Positions 50,147 to 60,198 of a DNA stretch of 64,000 nt are shown here, piece by piece. Every line of letters begins with the position of its first letter. The first letter of the stretch is position 1. The stretch comes from Orobanche coerulescens (Eukaryota; Streptophyta; Magnoliopsida; Lamiales; Orobanchaceae). Both the position numbers and the translations under genes were made by a program. The notes under the pieces were generated by a model. That model saw only the letters and a program-made list of their open reading frames with translations. It was not told the origin of the DNA and searched no databases. The stretch is from contig CM065804.1 of the NCBI GenBank assembly GCA_033398695.1, positions 39,695,501 to 39,759,500 on the forward strand. The letters run 5' to 3'.

Positions 50147-50804
50147 CTACAAAAAAAAAAAAAAAAATAACAAACCGAATTTATAGAATCTTGGGGATAA
50201 GTCAAGAAGACAAAACCATCAAATGTGGGGCACCACCAAGCATATAGACACAAGGTTACGAAATATATCCTTGAGGTTTAGTCTAATTACAAACAAATCC
50301 AACCGTCTTTCAAAATTACCCCAAAAAAACACTTGCTTTTAGACCGTTTCGAGAAGATCGATTAAAACCTTCCCTCCGTGGTTTCCACATATCCAATACC
50401 CAAGCTGAAAGTTTAGGTTAAAAGAAAAATAAATGCCTATAAACCTTACTCAAAGCCTATGAAACCAAACACTATCACATTATTCTCCATTGTCATTCCA
50501 TAAAGTGATCAACAAGTTCCATATGAACAAGGATAGCAAGTAAGCTAGCATGATTTTCAACAATAGTAAAATGGTAAAAGTGAACACGGAGGCAACAGTC
50601 TCTGCATGATCTTCCTTAGGATCATTCAAAGGAGCATTGATATGAATAATGCACCCAGACTACACATTCCACCTATATGCAAGAATGAAAGCTTATTTTG
50701 TTCTTTTGCCACAGGTGTCATCGCTCATGAATAACACATATTTCTCGTGCAAAAAAACAAAAAAAAACCAGTCAAGCGCAGATAAATCTACCTAGATCAC
50801 ATAC

Positions 50805-51158
50805 TTGAAACTTTATGTTGTTATACTGCAGAGTTTCCACATTGAATCCAATTGCTGCAATTAAAAGAAAATATATATACATAAAATCAACCATAAGCAT
50901 CTCTTTCTGGAATATATCCACATTAATTCATTCTACTTCAAATAGACACACCAAAAATTTAAAGTCGAGTATGAGATCAGAATTCAGTAAGAACAATAAC
51001 GATCCGAAGTCGTAGTCGGAAAAAATCTCTTTCATACGAAACAGACCAAATGTTAGAAACAATGCGGTGCTCCCATCATTCTAGATTCGTTATATCAGAA
51101 ATAATTGAGTATGCAAAAGGACACACTTACTCGGAATAGTTGATACTACTTCACCCAT
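50805..51158 (-). pseudogene. Captured ARL1-type small GTPase fragment, two exons
   Basis: Exons at 51131-51158 and 50805-50854 with intact GT-AG borders. The first reads MGEVVSTIP and the second, joined in frame, TIGFNVETLQYNNIKFQ. This is the switch I region of an ARF-family GTPase. YNNIKFQ is the ARL1 form, not ARF1 (which has YKNISFT). The P-loop exon before it and the WDLGGQ exon after it are absent, so it cannot bind GTP. ARL1 acts at the trans-Golgi. Confidence 0.85.
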
Positions 51159-51329
51159 CTGCAATCGATCCGCGAAACAATAACCAAAAAAAAATTTAGA
51201 ATAATCGACACAAAAAGGAAATTTTCTAAGAACTCCGGATCGGATCGAAGCGAAGAAACAGCAGTACCCTCTTATGCTTCCTGCGAAATCAAAAGTTACC
51301 TATACTCCTATTCGAATCATGATAAGATA

Positions 51330-51569
51330 TAATAAGTGCCAAAAGAAAACTATTTCCCATAAGAAAGTAATGCCTAAAGGTGTCCAGCTCACGATCATAA
51401 GATCGCCTCACATTCGATGAAACCTCATGCACCACACAATTGCCGTGAGAGCTTCCAATGAACACCGGTTTCATTATAGTGTCATACACTGAAATGAAGT
51501 CGATAAACAAATCGAGGTACCAAGCCAAGAAGACAACTGCATAGAGTTCCTGAGTCTTCACGAAAATTC
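51330..51569 (-). pseudogene. Captured KDEL receptor (ERD2-like) fragment
   Basis: After an acceptor TATATTCAG at 51570 the minus strand reads GIFVKTQELYAVVF, YLDLFIDFISVYDTIMK and, after a local double frame shift over VWCMRFH, RRSYDRELDTFRHYFL, ending near LLALI. This is the second part of a KDEL/HDEL receptor, the seven-helix Golgi membrane protein that returns ER residents. The N-terminal exon and the last four helices are not found. Compensating indels in the middle show decay after capture. Confidence 0.85.
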
Positions 51570-52471
51570 CTGAATATAATGCAGGTAGTTAGTTGCACTA
51601 TCTCATATAGCGACAATATGTGATAATTATTCATAACTTAAGCATATATGCACCGACATGGTTCATTAAAACCAGCAAAGTGACAATCTAGACATCTATG
51701 TAGACATATTGAACAGAACATCTTGAGCTCAATCAATTTCTGACTCATAAAACTTCGAATACATTGAATATAACAATACCTCTTACACACATAAATACAT
51801 GCCCTTGACGTATAATTTGACGACCCATCAATAGTTGGCATGATGTAGATTTCAACAAAAATAAAGAAATACAAATCTCTATAGGCACTCCAGGATACAC
51901 CATAATGCAACAAGACAAGAAGATCACCGGAGAGCCTTCAACCTTATCCGCCCTAACCCACCATACTCTTAAAACATAAAGATAATTAGCTTCACCGGGA
52001 ACACTTAAAAAGAATAGCACAATTCAGAAGTCGATATCCTGATTCCTGATACATATGCGCATGCAAGAACAGAATCGCATCCATCACCTTTACAAGCAAA
52101 GCTGCACCACAAAATGAAACCCTAACCCTACGCCATTTCTGATTCTACTATAGAATACATGAACAAGAACAACAAATTTCAGTAGGTAAAATATTGATTA
52201 TAGGTTGATTAATCCATTATATCAACTTAAAAAAATCGTAACACATCAACAATTAAAAAAACAAACGCATCGGATATGATAACCGAAATAAAGTACCCAA
52301 CCTGAACATGATTCCAGCCAACACATCACATATTCCAGCCAATCCAACCAACAATTCAGCAAACTCCATCCACAAAATAATATAACATTCAAATTTGATA
52401 GCAAACGATTACAAGAATAACACATAAACATTGCTCGGAAAACCTTGTGCTCAGTAACTGAAAGAGCATAC

Positions 52472-53068
52472 CTGAAATCTTTTTAGGGCAATTGTAAGAA
52501 TGTATGGAACCAGCTGGATGGTTAGGCGCTTCCATGCCATGACATAAGCATTGCAACTGCAAGGACAACACAATCAGAGTTGTTAAAGCAACACAATTAA
52601 CATTAAATATAAGAGTTTCTACACTATAAGTAGATTATAATCTAAGAGCACTCATTATGAAACAAAAGAATAACACAAGCATCAAATAATATTGCTAGTC
52701 AAGGAATCAAGTTGAGTAAGCGAGCCACCCAACACAAGAGATGCAGAATTATAATAATGCAAAGAACAAAAGACAACTAATTCACACACTCAAGAACCAT
52801 CCAACAGACGGTAAAAACAATAATTTACGACTAATGTGTTCATATTCAGGATGCTCAAAAGCATATTACTTAAAAAAAATTGAGCTAGGCTGAAAAGCGG
52901 TGAAATATATGTAGCCTTCATGCTACAAAACAAACAATTACCCATCACATTTATACAAATTATCCCCATGAAGCCATTCTTTGGCGGTGAACCGATCCAA
53001 ACACTCCTCCAAAGATCCAAGATCCCCATGAATTTCAATAATTAAATTTCAACAATGTAAGAATCTCC
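52472..53068 (-). pseudogene. Captured ubiquitin-specific protease (UBP) fragment, two exons
   Basis: Exons at 52942-53068 and 52472-52556 with GT-AG borders. The first contains [20 protein letters not shown] and [12 protein letters not shown]. The second joins in frame as GCNAYVMAWKRLTIQ and ends YILTIALKRFQ. This is the middle of the peptidase C19 catalytic domain of plant UBPs, including one zinc-ribbon CXXC half-site. The catalytic Cys box and His box are not included. A stop lies just before NLIIEIHGD at the start of the first exon. Confidence 0.85.
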
Positions 53069-53169
53069 CTGAAACTTTTATGACTAATTCAATCAAATTA
53101 CATACATCGACAAGAAACTTGATACTAAATAAAAGAGATAAAACTTGAGTTCTTCACAATAAGTTTGCA

Positions 53170-53397
53170 ATGGATTCCCTCGCACAACAAAGAAAGAATG
53201 AGCATGACGAGAAAGCAAGGAAGTCCAGTCTCGACGTTCGTCACCCAATCATGATCCCGATCGACTCCGGTAGAAAGTTCAAATGGACGTCTCACCAACC
53301 GTTCAACCTCCGGTACCTCGACTTTTCCCGACAAGGTAACACAATTTGCCTCTCCTTGCTTTTAGTCCATCGATTGGAAACTTGTAAAATCTCGTGA
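53170..53397 (+). other. Unidentified 75-codon ORF in CACTA 1
   Basis: Plus-strand ORF starting MDSLAQQRKNEHDEKARK, with a good splice donor (CAAG/GTAACA) near 53334. It is the only plausible plus-strand exon in the element. I recognise no family; it may be chance. Confidence 0.25.
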
Positions 53398-53901
53398 TAC
53401 GAACTCGCAAGCCAAAAGACAAACCAAAAATTCATCCAAAATCAAAAAGTTGCACCTTATCATCACATTTCTTCATTACACTTATAACAAACTAGTATCC
53501 CAATTTAAATCAATTCTCGTCCATTCTCTTCATTGTAAATCACCTTCAACTTGGTTGGATTTTCACCATTCCACTTACACATAAAGTTCTCCACCGTATC
53601 TTCCCGTATACTTATTTTGTCAATCCCTAATCACCAATTCAAAAACCATTCAAATCAACCAAAACCCAAATTTTACCCTAACGAAGACTCACTAACACGA
53701 ACTCATCAGCCCGATTCGAGCACTGAAGCACTCAAACTAAACAGAATAAAAAAGTTCTTCAAATCCTAACCGGAAGATGAAATTTTTCATCTGTTATGGA
53801 GGAACCCTAATTCTACTGGACTTTCATCGACTTTAATTCCCCTCTATAGTCAATCGAGGCCACCGTAAACCAAAGATCAAACAACCCAACTCGGCCCGAA
53901 A

Positions 53902-53979
53902 TTAGGAACCACATCTCTCGGACCGAAGCTCGTAACCCGAGCTCACCAGCGTCGACCGTCGCAAGTCCTCGCCGCTCAT
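53902..53979 (-). other. Short GC-rich ORF, possible captured first exon
   Basis: An ATG at 53979 opens 25 codons beginning MSGEDLRRSTLVSSGYEL in a GC-rich patch, 126 bp below a TATA box. Two upstream ATGs (about 54013 and 54001) give very short ORFs. Not recognised. Confidence 0.3.
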
Positions 53980-54104
53980 CCGGATGCTATTTAATCATCC
54001 TTCTTTAATCCATGCGTGTAATCTTGAGTGTATGCGTGCTTTGGTGTATGTAGAGGGAGAGAGATCGATTTTGGGGAGAGATTAATCGGGTTTTTGCAAT
54101 TGAA

Positions 54105-54113
54105 CTTTTTATA
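54105..54113 (-). promoter_or_regulatory. Candidate promoter of CACTA 1 cargo
   Basis: Minus-strand CTCTATAAAAAGTTC is followed after about 30 bp by a CT-rich leader (AATCTCTCCCC, CTCTCTCCCTC), as in plant 5' untranslated regions. All captured exons lie downstream in the same orientation. It may be the transposon's own promoter or a captured one. Confidence 0.45.
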
Positions 54114-54767
54114 GAGAAAAACTTCGGAGGAGAGAGAGTTCACGGGGGAGAAAGGAGAGAAGTGAGGGTTGTCGGTCGTGGTGTGTTGTGTGAAGGGAAG
54201 TTTTGCGACTTCTCCCCATGTTAAAAAGTTCTGCTCAATTAACAATATAATTTTCCATGTTAAAAGTTCTACTCAATTAATAGTATCATTTTTTCCAATG
54301 TTGTATCAGATTAATTGACTAGAATAGCAAAATTTAAATCCCTAAAATCAAATTAAAGCAAGATGAAGCAAAATATTTCAAATTTTGAAATACCATTTAT
54401 TAAAGTAACGTTTTGGTTTCCAAAAAAAAAAAACTAAGCTTAGTGTTTTTTTGAGCTCAAATGAAAAAAATTGAACCTCAAAATATTAATTCCCGGTCTC
54501 AAGACATACACTTCGCTATTGTAAAATTTTTTTGGTAAAAAATAAAATTTCACACTTTTTACTTCAGTAATTATCAAATTAGCGAAGTTTTTGTAACTTA
54601 AAATTTCTAACTAGCTTCTATTTTTCTGTTTGGTACCATTTACTGAAGTCTATGTGGCTTTTTTACTTCAGTAAATTGAAAAGCGAAGTTGTTGTTTGTT
54701 TTTACTTTGCTAATATACATTACCGAAGTGAGATGTACCGAAGTCTTTGATGTTTATTCTACTAGTG

Positions 54768-55327
54768 TACTCCACTTCAATGATTACTCACAAGTAATAT
54801 CCAATATTCAAGGATCAAGTAGATGTGTTCTAAGTGTGTTAGGAGGACAATTATTGCTCTCTGTTCTCTCAAGAATGAAGAATAAACGAAGGAAATGTAA
54901 GCCAAAAACGGGTTGTTGTCTCATTTATAATATTTCTGCACTTTAGCTAATTAGCGCACGCTACCATACATACTTAGCACATGCTAATAGGCGTTGACTC
55001 CAAATCTGTCCAGGTTCGTCCGCGAGAATCTTATCCGGACCCATGTCCCGGCTGGCGCATGTGCTAGCCGCCCAGCTCAATAATTCAGTGCCTAGCGCAC
55101 GCAACTCCTACATACGTAGCGTGCGCTAGTAGTAGCCGATAGCGCGCGTTAAGCTACATTCTTAGCGTGCTATCACGAATTTGCATGAGAAATTTTGCAT
55201 GTTGTTATACTTATGTACAAGGATACCAATGCAAGAAATATCATACTCCAATTATCAAGACCACAAATCCGAATAATACAGGGTTCGAAAACAGATGAAA
55301 TACACAATAATAAATCCGGATATTACA
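54768..55327 (-). repeat. T1 Tekay LTR, 5' part, split by CACTA 1
   Basis: Minus strand starts TGTAATATCCGGATTT at 55327 after AGTAGGAGAGTA. It carries TAGCGTGCGCTA dyads (54950-55170) and TTATAAATGA at 54921-54930. CACTA 1 interrupts it at TAC, and 48329-48341 is its continuation before family Z cuts in. Confidence 0.7.
54921..55170 (-). promoter_or_regulatory. TAGCGTGCGCTA dyads and TATA-like box, T1 LTR
   Basis: TAGCGTGCGCTA, TAGCGCACGCTA and several half sites lie upstream of minus-strand TTATAAATGA. It is the same motif type as the array inside family X interiors. Confidence 0.45.
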
Positions 55328-56819
55328 TACTCTCCTACTAAAAAGGAGTTTCGTCCCGAAACTCAAGACGAAAATAACTCGGGATATCTGGACTTCATGC
55401 CATCTTCTGTTTCCCATGTGGCTTCTTCCACTCCGTGGCGTGACCATTGAACTTTGACCAGGACGATTGGTTTGTTCCTCAATTGTTTAACTCGACTCTC
55501 GAGTATCTTGACCGGTATTTCTTCAAACGTCCCTTCATGAGAGACTTCGATCTCGTCGAAATCAATGACATGACTAGATCTGGTATATACCTCCGTAACT
55601 GGGATACGTGGAATACGTTATGAACATGGAACAATGACGGCGGCATTGCCAATCTGTATGCCAACTCTCCAACTCTCTTAAGGATCTCAAATGGTCCGAT
55701 ATATCTCGGACTCACCTTTCCTTTCCTTTCCTTCCGAAACGAAAGATTCCCCGAGTAGGAGAAACCTTTAAAAGTACGCGGTCTCCCGTACTGAACTCCA
55801 AAGGGCGACAGCGTACGTCTGCATAAGATTTCTGTTGACTCTAGGCGGTCAACAGTCTTTCACGAATTAAGGCTATCTTCTCTCGAGTCTGTACGATCAA
55901 CTATGGTTCTGTTCCGATCAAGTCTAATGAATCGTCCCAGCATAGGGGCGATCTGGATCTTCTCCCGTATAATGCCTCAAATGGTGCCATCTTAATGGAA
56001 GCATGCCAACTATTGTTGTAAGTAAATTCAATCAACGATAGATGAACTTCCCAATCGTTCGACCAATCTAAGGCACAGGCCCTTAGCATGTCTTCCTCCG
56101 TTTGAATGGTCCTCTCGGATTGTCCGTCAGTCTGCGGGTGATAAGTTGTACTAAAGTTCAATTCGGTCCCCAAGGCCTTATGAACTGCTTTCCAAAAGTG
56201 AGACACAAAACGGCCGTCTCGGTCAGAAATAATGGTCTTCGGCGTACCATACAGTCGAACTATCTCTGAAATAAATACTCGCGCCAACCTCTCTGGTCCC
56301 CACGTGTCCTTAATGCCTAGGAAATGAGCTGATTTGGTTAGACAATCAACTATCACCCAAATCATGTTCATTCCTGTCTTGCTTCTCGGCATGCCAGTGA
56401 TAAAGTCCATCGATATGTCCTCCCACTTCCATTCAGGAATCGGGAGCGGCTTCAGCATTCCGGCAGGTCGTTGATGCTCGATCTTAACCTGCTGACAAGT
56501 CAAGCATTTCGAAACATAGTCCGCTACATCTTTCTTCATGTTGCCCCACCAAAAATTCTGTTCCAAGTCCTTATACATCTTACTGGTGCCTGGGTGGATA
56601 GAATTGGGCGAGCTGTGAGCTTCCTTCATAATCGTCTGTTTCAGAACATCGATATCAGGAACGCAGAGTCGGTTCTGAAATCTCAAAACTCCATCATCAT
56701 GAATTAGGAATCCGGGGGCCTTTCCCTTGATCACTTCATCACGTAACCGAATCATCAGAGGATCATCTTCCTGTCTAGATTTGATTTCTTCGGTTAATGA
56801 CGAAGTTAATTCCATCAAG
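55328..56819 (-). pseudogene. T1 Tekay chromovirus integrase and chromodomain, broken
   Basis: Minus strand from 56819. It shows a histidine-cysteine zinc finger (HSSPNSIHPG through KCLTCQQVK) and the integrase core with D in MDFITGMP, D in SDRDGRFVSHFW and E in DGQSERTIQT. LYGRRSRSPLCW follows; after stops comes the GPY-type module [20 protein letters not shown], then SVFHVS-like residues. In another frame lies the chromodomain end KVQWSRHGVEEATWET. At least two stops and one frameshift inactivate it. A chromodomain directs integration towards heterochromatin. The upstream end is cut by CACTA 2 at 56820. The reverse transcriptase is not found on the far side. Confidence 0.85.
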
Positions 56820-58874
56820 CACAGTTGTCCTTTATAACCGGTTTTACATCGGTTATCTTTATAACCGATGCTAAATTATATTTTTACATCGATTGTATTT
56901 AGGAACCAATGTAAAATAATGTAAAATCAACACTTTTAACATCGGTTATAAACAACCAATGTATATATTTTTCTTAATATTGTAATCTATTTTATATACC
57001 AGCCCCCTGTAATTTCAAAACCCTGTTAAAACACACACCCCAACCTTTTTGACCATTATATTGCAATCAACAACACAAAATCCCGAGAACACAACTCTTC
57101 TAGAAATTTCGCATTCAACCAAAATTTCAAGTAAAACAATGTCGTCAAAGCTGCAAAGTTATACAAAATAGTCATAGACACAACCATTTTGCCAATAGTT
57201 TCGCTAATACAAACTACCTTACACCAAGCATTGTGAAAGTCTCACCATATTATCTCAAACATCAAAAAAACGACATACATACTCAATGCTTATCATCCAA
57301 AATGTGGCAGGCCCAATGAGTATGGATCTCTCCAATTCTCGTTCCAGAAAGTACACTAGTGTTAAATATGTAAAACATACAAATTATGAAGAATAGTACA
57401 ATAACCCAAAAATGGACTATAAATATCTACAGTTATTTTCCTAAAAAATTACCTCCAGCTATTCTTGACACTCACTAGAATAATGGTTAAAATTCAATAT
57501 ATAACGTAACATCCACATTCCCAAGATCCGACTTGTCTTTTACACTAAAAAAATTAAATTAAAAATTAATTTTAAAACAATTACAATAAACATGTACAAC
57601 TATTTAAGTTAAATCTAAAATGACTTACTTTCGAAAAAAGCCAAATAAGATCGTGCTTCGAATTGTTGTTGTGTTTACCATCAAGAACATTAGAAGGGGT
57701 CACAACACTGTGGTTTGATGACAACTCTCATTATGCTTGTACTTAGAAGTAATTCACAAATGCCAACAGATTAAACTAAACAAAATATACTAAATTACAT
57801 ATTAAACATACCTCTGTACTATGAATTTCATAGCGGGGTCCGACCTAGCATGTTTTGAACAAAGCCGCTAGAACCCACTTCTTTAGGAATAACCACTAGG
57901 AGCTGTCGATGATTCCTATATTAGAATGAAATATTTTTACAACGAGGTATATAAAAATTTTACTATAACATATTAATTATGTGGTGAGTGTACTTACCCA
58001 TGATGATAAGCTTCTAAATAAATCTGTTTGTTTGATTCCCGCATATATTTTAGAATGTACTTGGTGATTTCATTTTCATTGTTCCCCATATATTGTATAG
58101 ATTGGGGTGCAAGATATCCATAGACATCATCATTCCCATCTCCAGGAAATCTAATGATGCAATTCCTTTCAAAACTATATATTTCCAACGGGTAGACTGA
58201 CTAGCTGATGGCAAAAGTGAGAAGTGAATACCAACCAGTCAACCTAGATTTCTGTTTTTCGTCTTACAACACCTATTGCCCAGGAAGAAAAAAGATGGGC
58301 TTTGCAGAGCGGAAGCAAAACCCTTATTTTTTCCATGCGAGAGGACGTAGTAAGAGAGAAATCTGCCAAGTATAATTATGCTAAAAAATTGGCATTTACG
58401 ACGGTTCGATTAAAAACCATCGTAAAAATAAGATAATATGGGTTTTACATCGGTTAATAACAATCATCGTAGAATTTCATGGAAATTCACCAATGCTTTA
58501 GAATAAAGCCGATGTAAATTGGATACAATTTCAATTTTTACATCGGTTTTTAACAATCAACATAAAACAATAGTAAATTTACATCGGTTATTTACAACCG
58601 TAGTAAGTAAAAATAGTAATTTTACATCCGTTTTCTAGCCACCGATGTAAAATTACCGTTTTAAATGTTTACATCGAGTGTTTACAGCCGATATAAAAAA
58701 GCAGTAATTTTACATCGGTTTTACATATTACCGATATAAAATTACCGCATTTTCAAATTTTAAATTGGTTATTTTGACAATCGATGTAAATTTACCGCAA
58801 ATTTTTATTTATACATCAGTTTTCGTTCAACTGATGTAAATCGAGCGTTTTAAAAGGCATATTTTGTAGCAGTG
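56820..58874. mobile_element. CACTA transposon 2 (2,055 bp)
   Basis: Flanked by AAG on both sides (56817-56819, 58875-58877). The right end on the reverse strand reads CACTGCTACAAAATATGCC; the left end reads CACAGTTGTCC, a weaker match. Subterminal DNA is filled with ACATCGGTTAT-type words (56845-56960 and 58400-58850), as in CACTA elements. The interior carries Ulp1-like exons. It splits the T1 integrase gene. Confidence 0.7.
57812..58195 (-). pseudogene. Ulp1-like (C48) protease fragment in CACTA 2
   Basis: Two exons, 57998-58195 and 57812-57915, with GT-AG borders. The first reads YGYLAPQSIQYMGNNENEI and QIYLEAYHHG. The second joins in frame as NHRQLLVVIPKE, matching the His-box region of plant transposon Ulp1-type proteases, where HW is usual (here HR). 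A later frame gives SDPAMKFIVQ. Only part of the domain is present, without the catalytic Cys. Such domains are often carried by plant CACTA and Mutator-like elements. Confidence 0.65.
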
Positions 58875-58877
58875 AAG

Positions 58878-59512
58878 TCAGGTATATCATATCTATGAAT
58901 GGTATAACATGCAAGTGTTTATCTAGATTCAGTACTACCTGGATTCTAGTAAACAATCACATGTATGGAGCTCGTGGACGTAGAGGACTTTTTCTCAAAC
59001 CATGCTAACTCACTGTGCATTTACTACTTTATTTACTGTCAACATACAATATCATACATGTAGTTTATACTTATATACTTTCTGAAAAACCTTTCTAAGG
59101 TATCAAGCCTACAGGACTGCACACAGTTGATGTAAGTACAACAACGCTACTTCCATAGAACACGAATCTTCAAAAACAGGGTATAACTTACTCACCCCCA
59201 AGTTATTTCTCAAGTATAATGTGACCAAGAATTGGTATTAGAGAGGTTGGTTCTATTAAGAATCAATTGATATATTCTTAAACTAGATTAGATCCAAAAA
59301 TCACAAGTTTTCAAAACCTGCCTGATTTCGTCTTTCCAGAACCACTAATTCATACAATACGGACTTATCCATGATCAATAAATCTGAATGTTTTCTATTA
59401 ATGAATTTGATGATTGGTAGATCATAGTGGAAGCTCATCTCATTATCATGCATGAAGATATGATCTTCATCATACAAGAATGAGCAATAAAAATCTTGAA
59501 GGTGAATACACT
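58878..59512. other. Unassigned non-coding segment
   Basis: AT-rich DNA between CACTA 2 and T2. Its first bases keep the T1 frame open briefly across the CACTA 2 duplication (DIPDLMELTSS). Otherwise no gene, repeat or element end was recognised. Confidence 0.4.
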
Positions 59513-60160
59513 TGCCCGTGTATAAATGCGTCGATTAAGATGGCACCGTATGAGGCGTTGCATGGCCGACAGTTTCGATCACCGAGATATTGGGACGAGC
59601 CGTCCGATTTAGTTGGTACTGAGCCAGATCTTGTGTTCGAGACGAGGAAGAAAGTTGAGTTGATTCGAGAGGGGATGTTGGCGGCTCAGAGTCGACAAAA
59701 GTCTTATGCGGATGTTAGGCGTTGACCTTGGGAGTTTGAAGTAGGGGATCGTGTTTTGTTGAGAGTGTCTCCATCGAAGGGAGTTTTCCGTTTTTGGAAA
59801 AAGGGGAAGCTTAGTCCAAGGTATATTGGACCTTTCGAGATATTAGAGAGAGTTGGCGAGTTAGCATACCATTTGGCTTTGCCTCCATCGTTGAGTCATG
59901 TGCATAGTGTATTTCACGTGTCTCATTTGAGGAAGTATGTTCCGGACCCGACTCATGTTATTGACTTCGGGGACGTGGAGATTAAGAAGAACATTACGTT
60001 TGAGGAGAGGCCGGTGAGAATTTTAGAATGTCGGGACAAATAGTTAAGGCACAAAACCATTCCCTTGGTTAAAGTGCAATGGTCGAGGCATGGAGTGGAA
60101 GAAGCAACGTGGGAATTGGAGGAGGATATGCGTGCGAGTCACCCTGAAATTTTTGATTCT
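59513..60160 (+). pseudogene. T2 Tekay chromovirus integrase C-terminus and chromodomain, broken
   Basis: The frame starts at NASIKMAPYEALHGRQFRSP inside the integrase. It continues [20 protein letters not shown] and VFHVSHLRKYVPD and ends with a chromodomain (VKVQWSRHGVEEATWELEED, HPEIF). Two in-frame stops interrupt it (after ADVRR and after ECRDK). Everything upstream is missing; the border at 59513 abuts unrelated DNA. The polypurine tract AGAGGGGGAGAA precedes the LTR. Confidence 0.85.
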
Positions 60161-60198
60161 TAAGTTTTAGGATGAAACTTCTTTTTAGAGGGGGAGAA

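Larger units (their letters stand above)
48342..54767. mobile_element. CACTA transposon 1 (6,426 bp) with captured host gene fragments
   Basis: Ends match as inverted repeats: left 48342-48371 begins CACTATAAGAATAAACGTC and right 54738-54767 (reverse strand) begins CACTAGTAGAATAAACATC, 27 of 30 positions identical. The flanks are TAC on both sides (48339-48341, 54768-54770), the 3-bp target duplication expected of CACTA elements. Subterminal DNA is full of CGAAGT/ACTTCG words (48360-48790 and 54500-54740). No transposase is recognised. Instead the minus strand carries exon fragments of at least four host genes in the order UBP, ERD2, ARL1, TOL. It is inserted in the T1 LTR. Confidence 0.85.
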
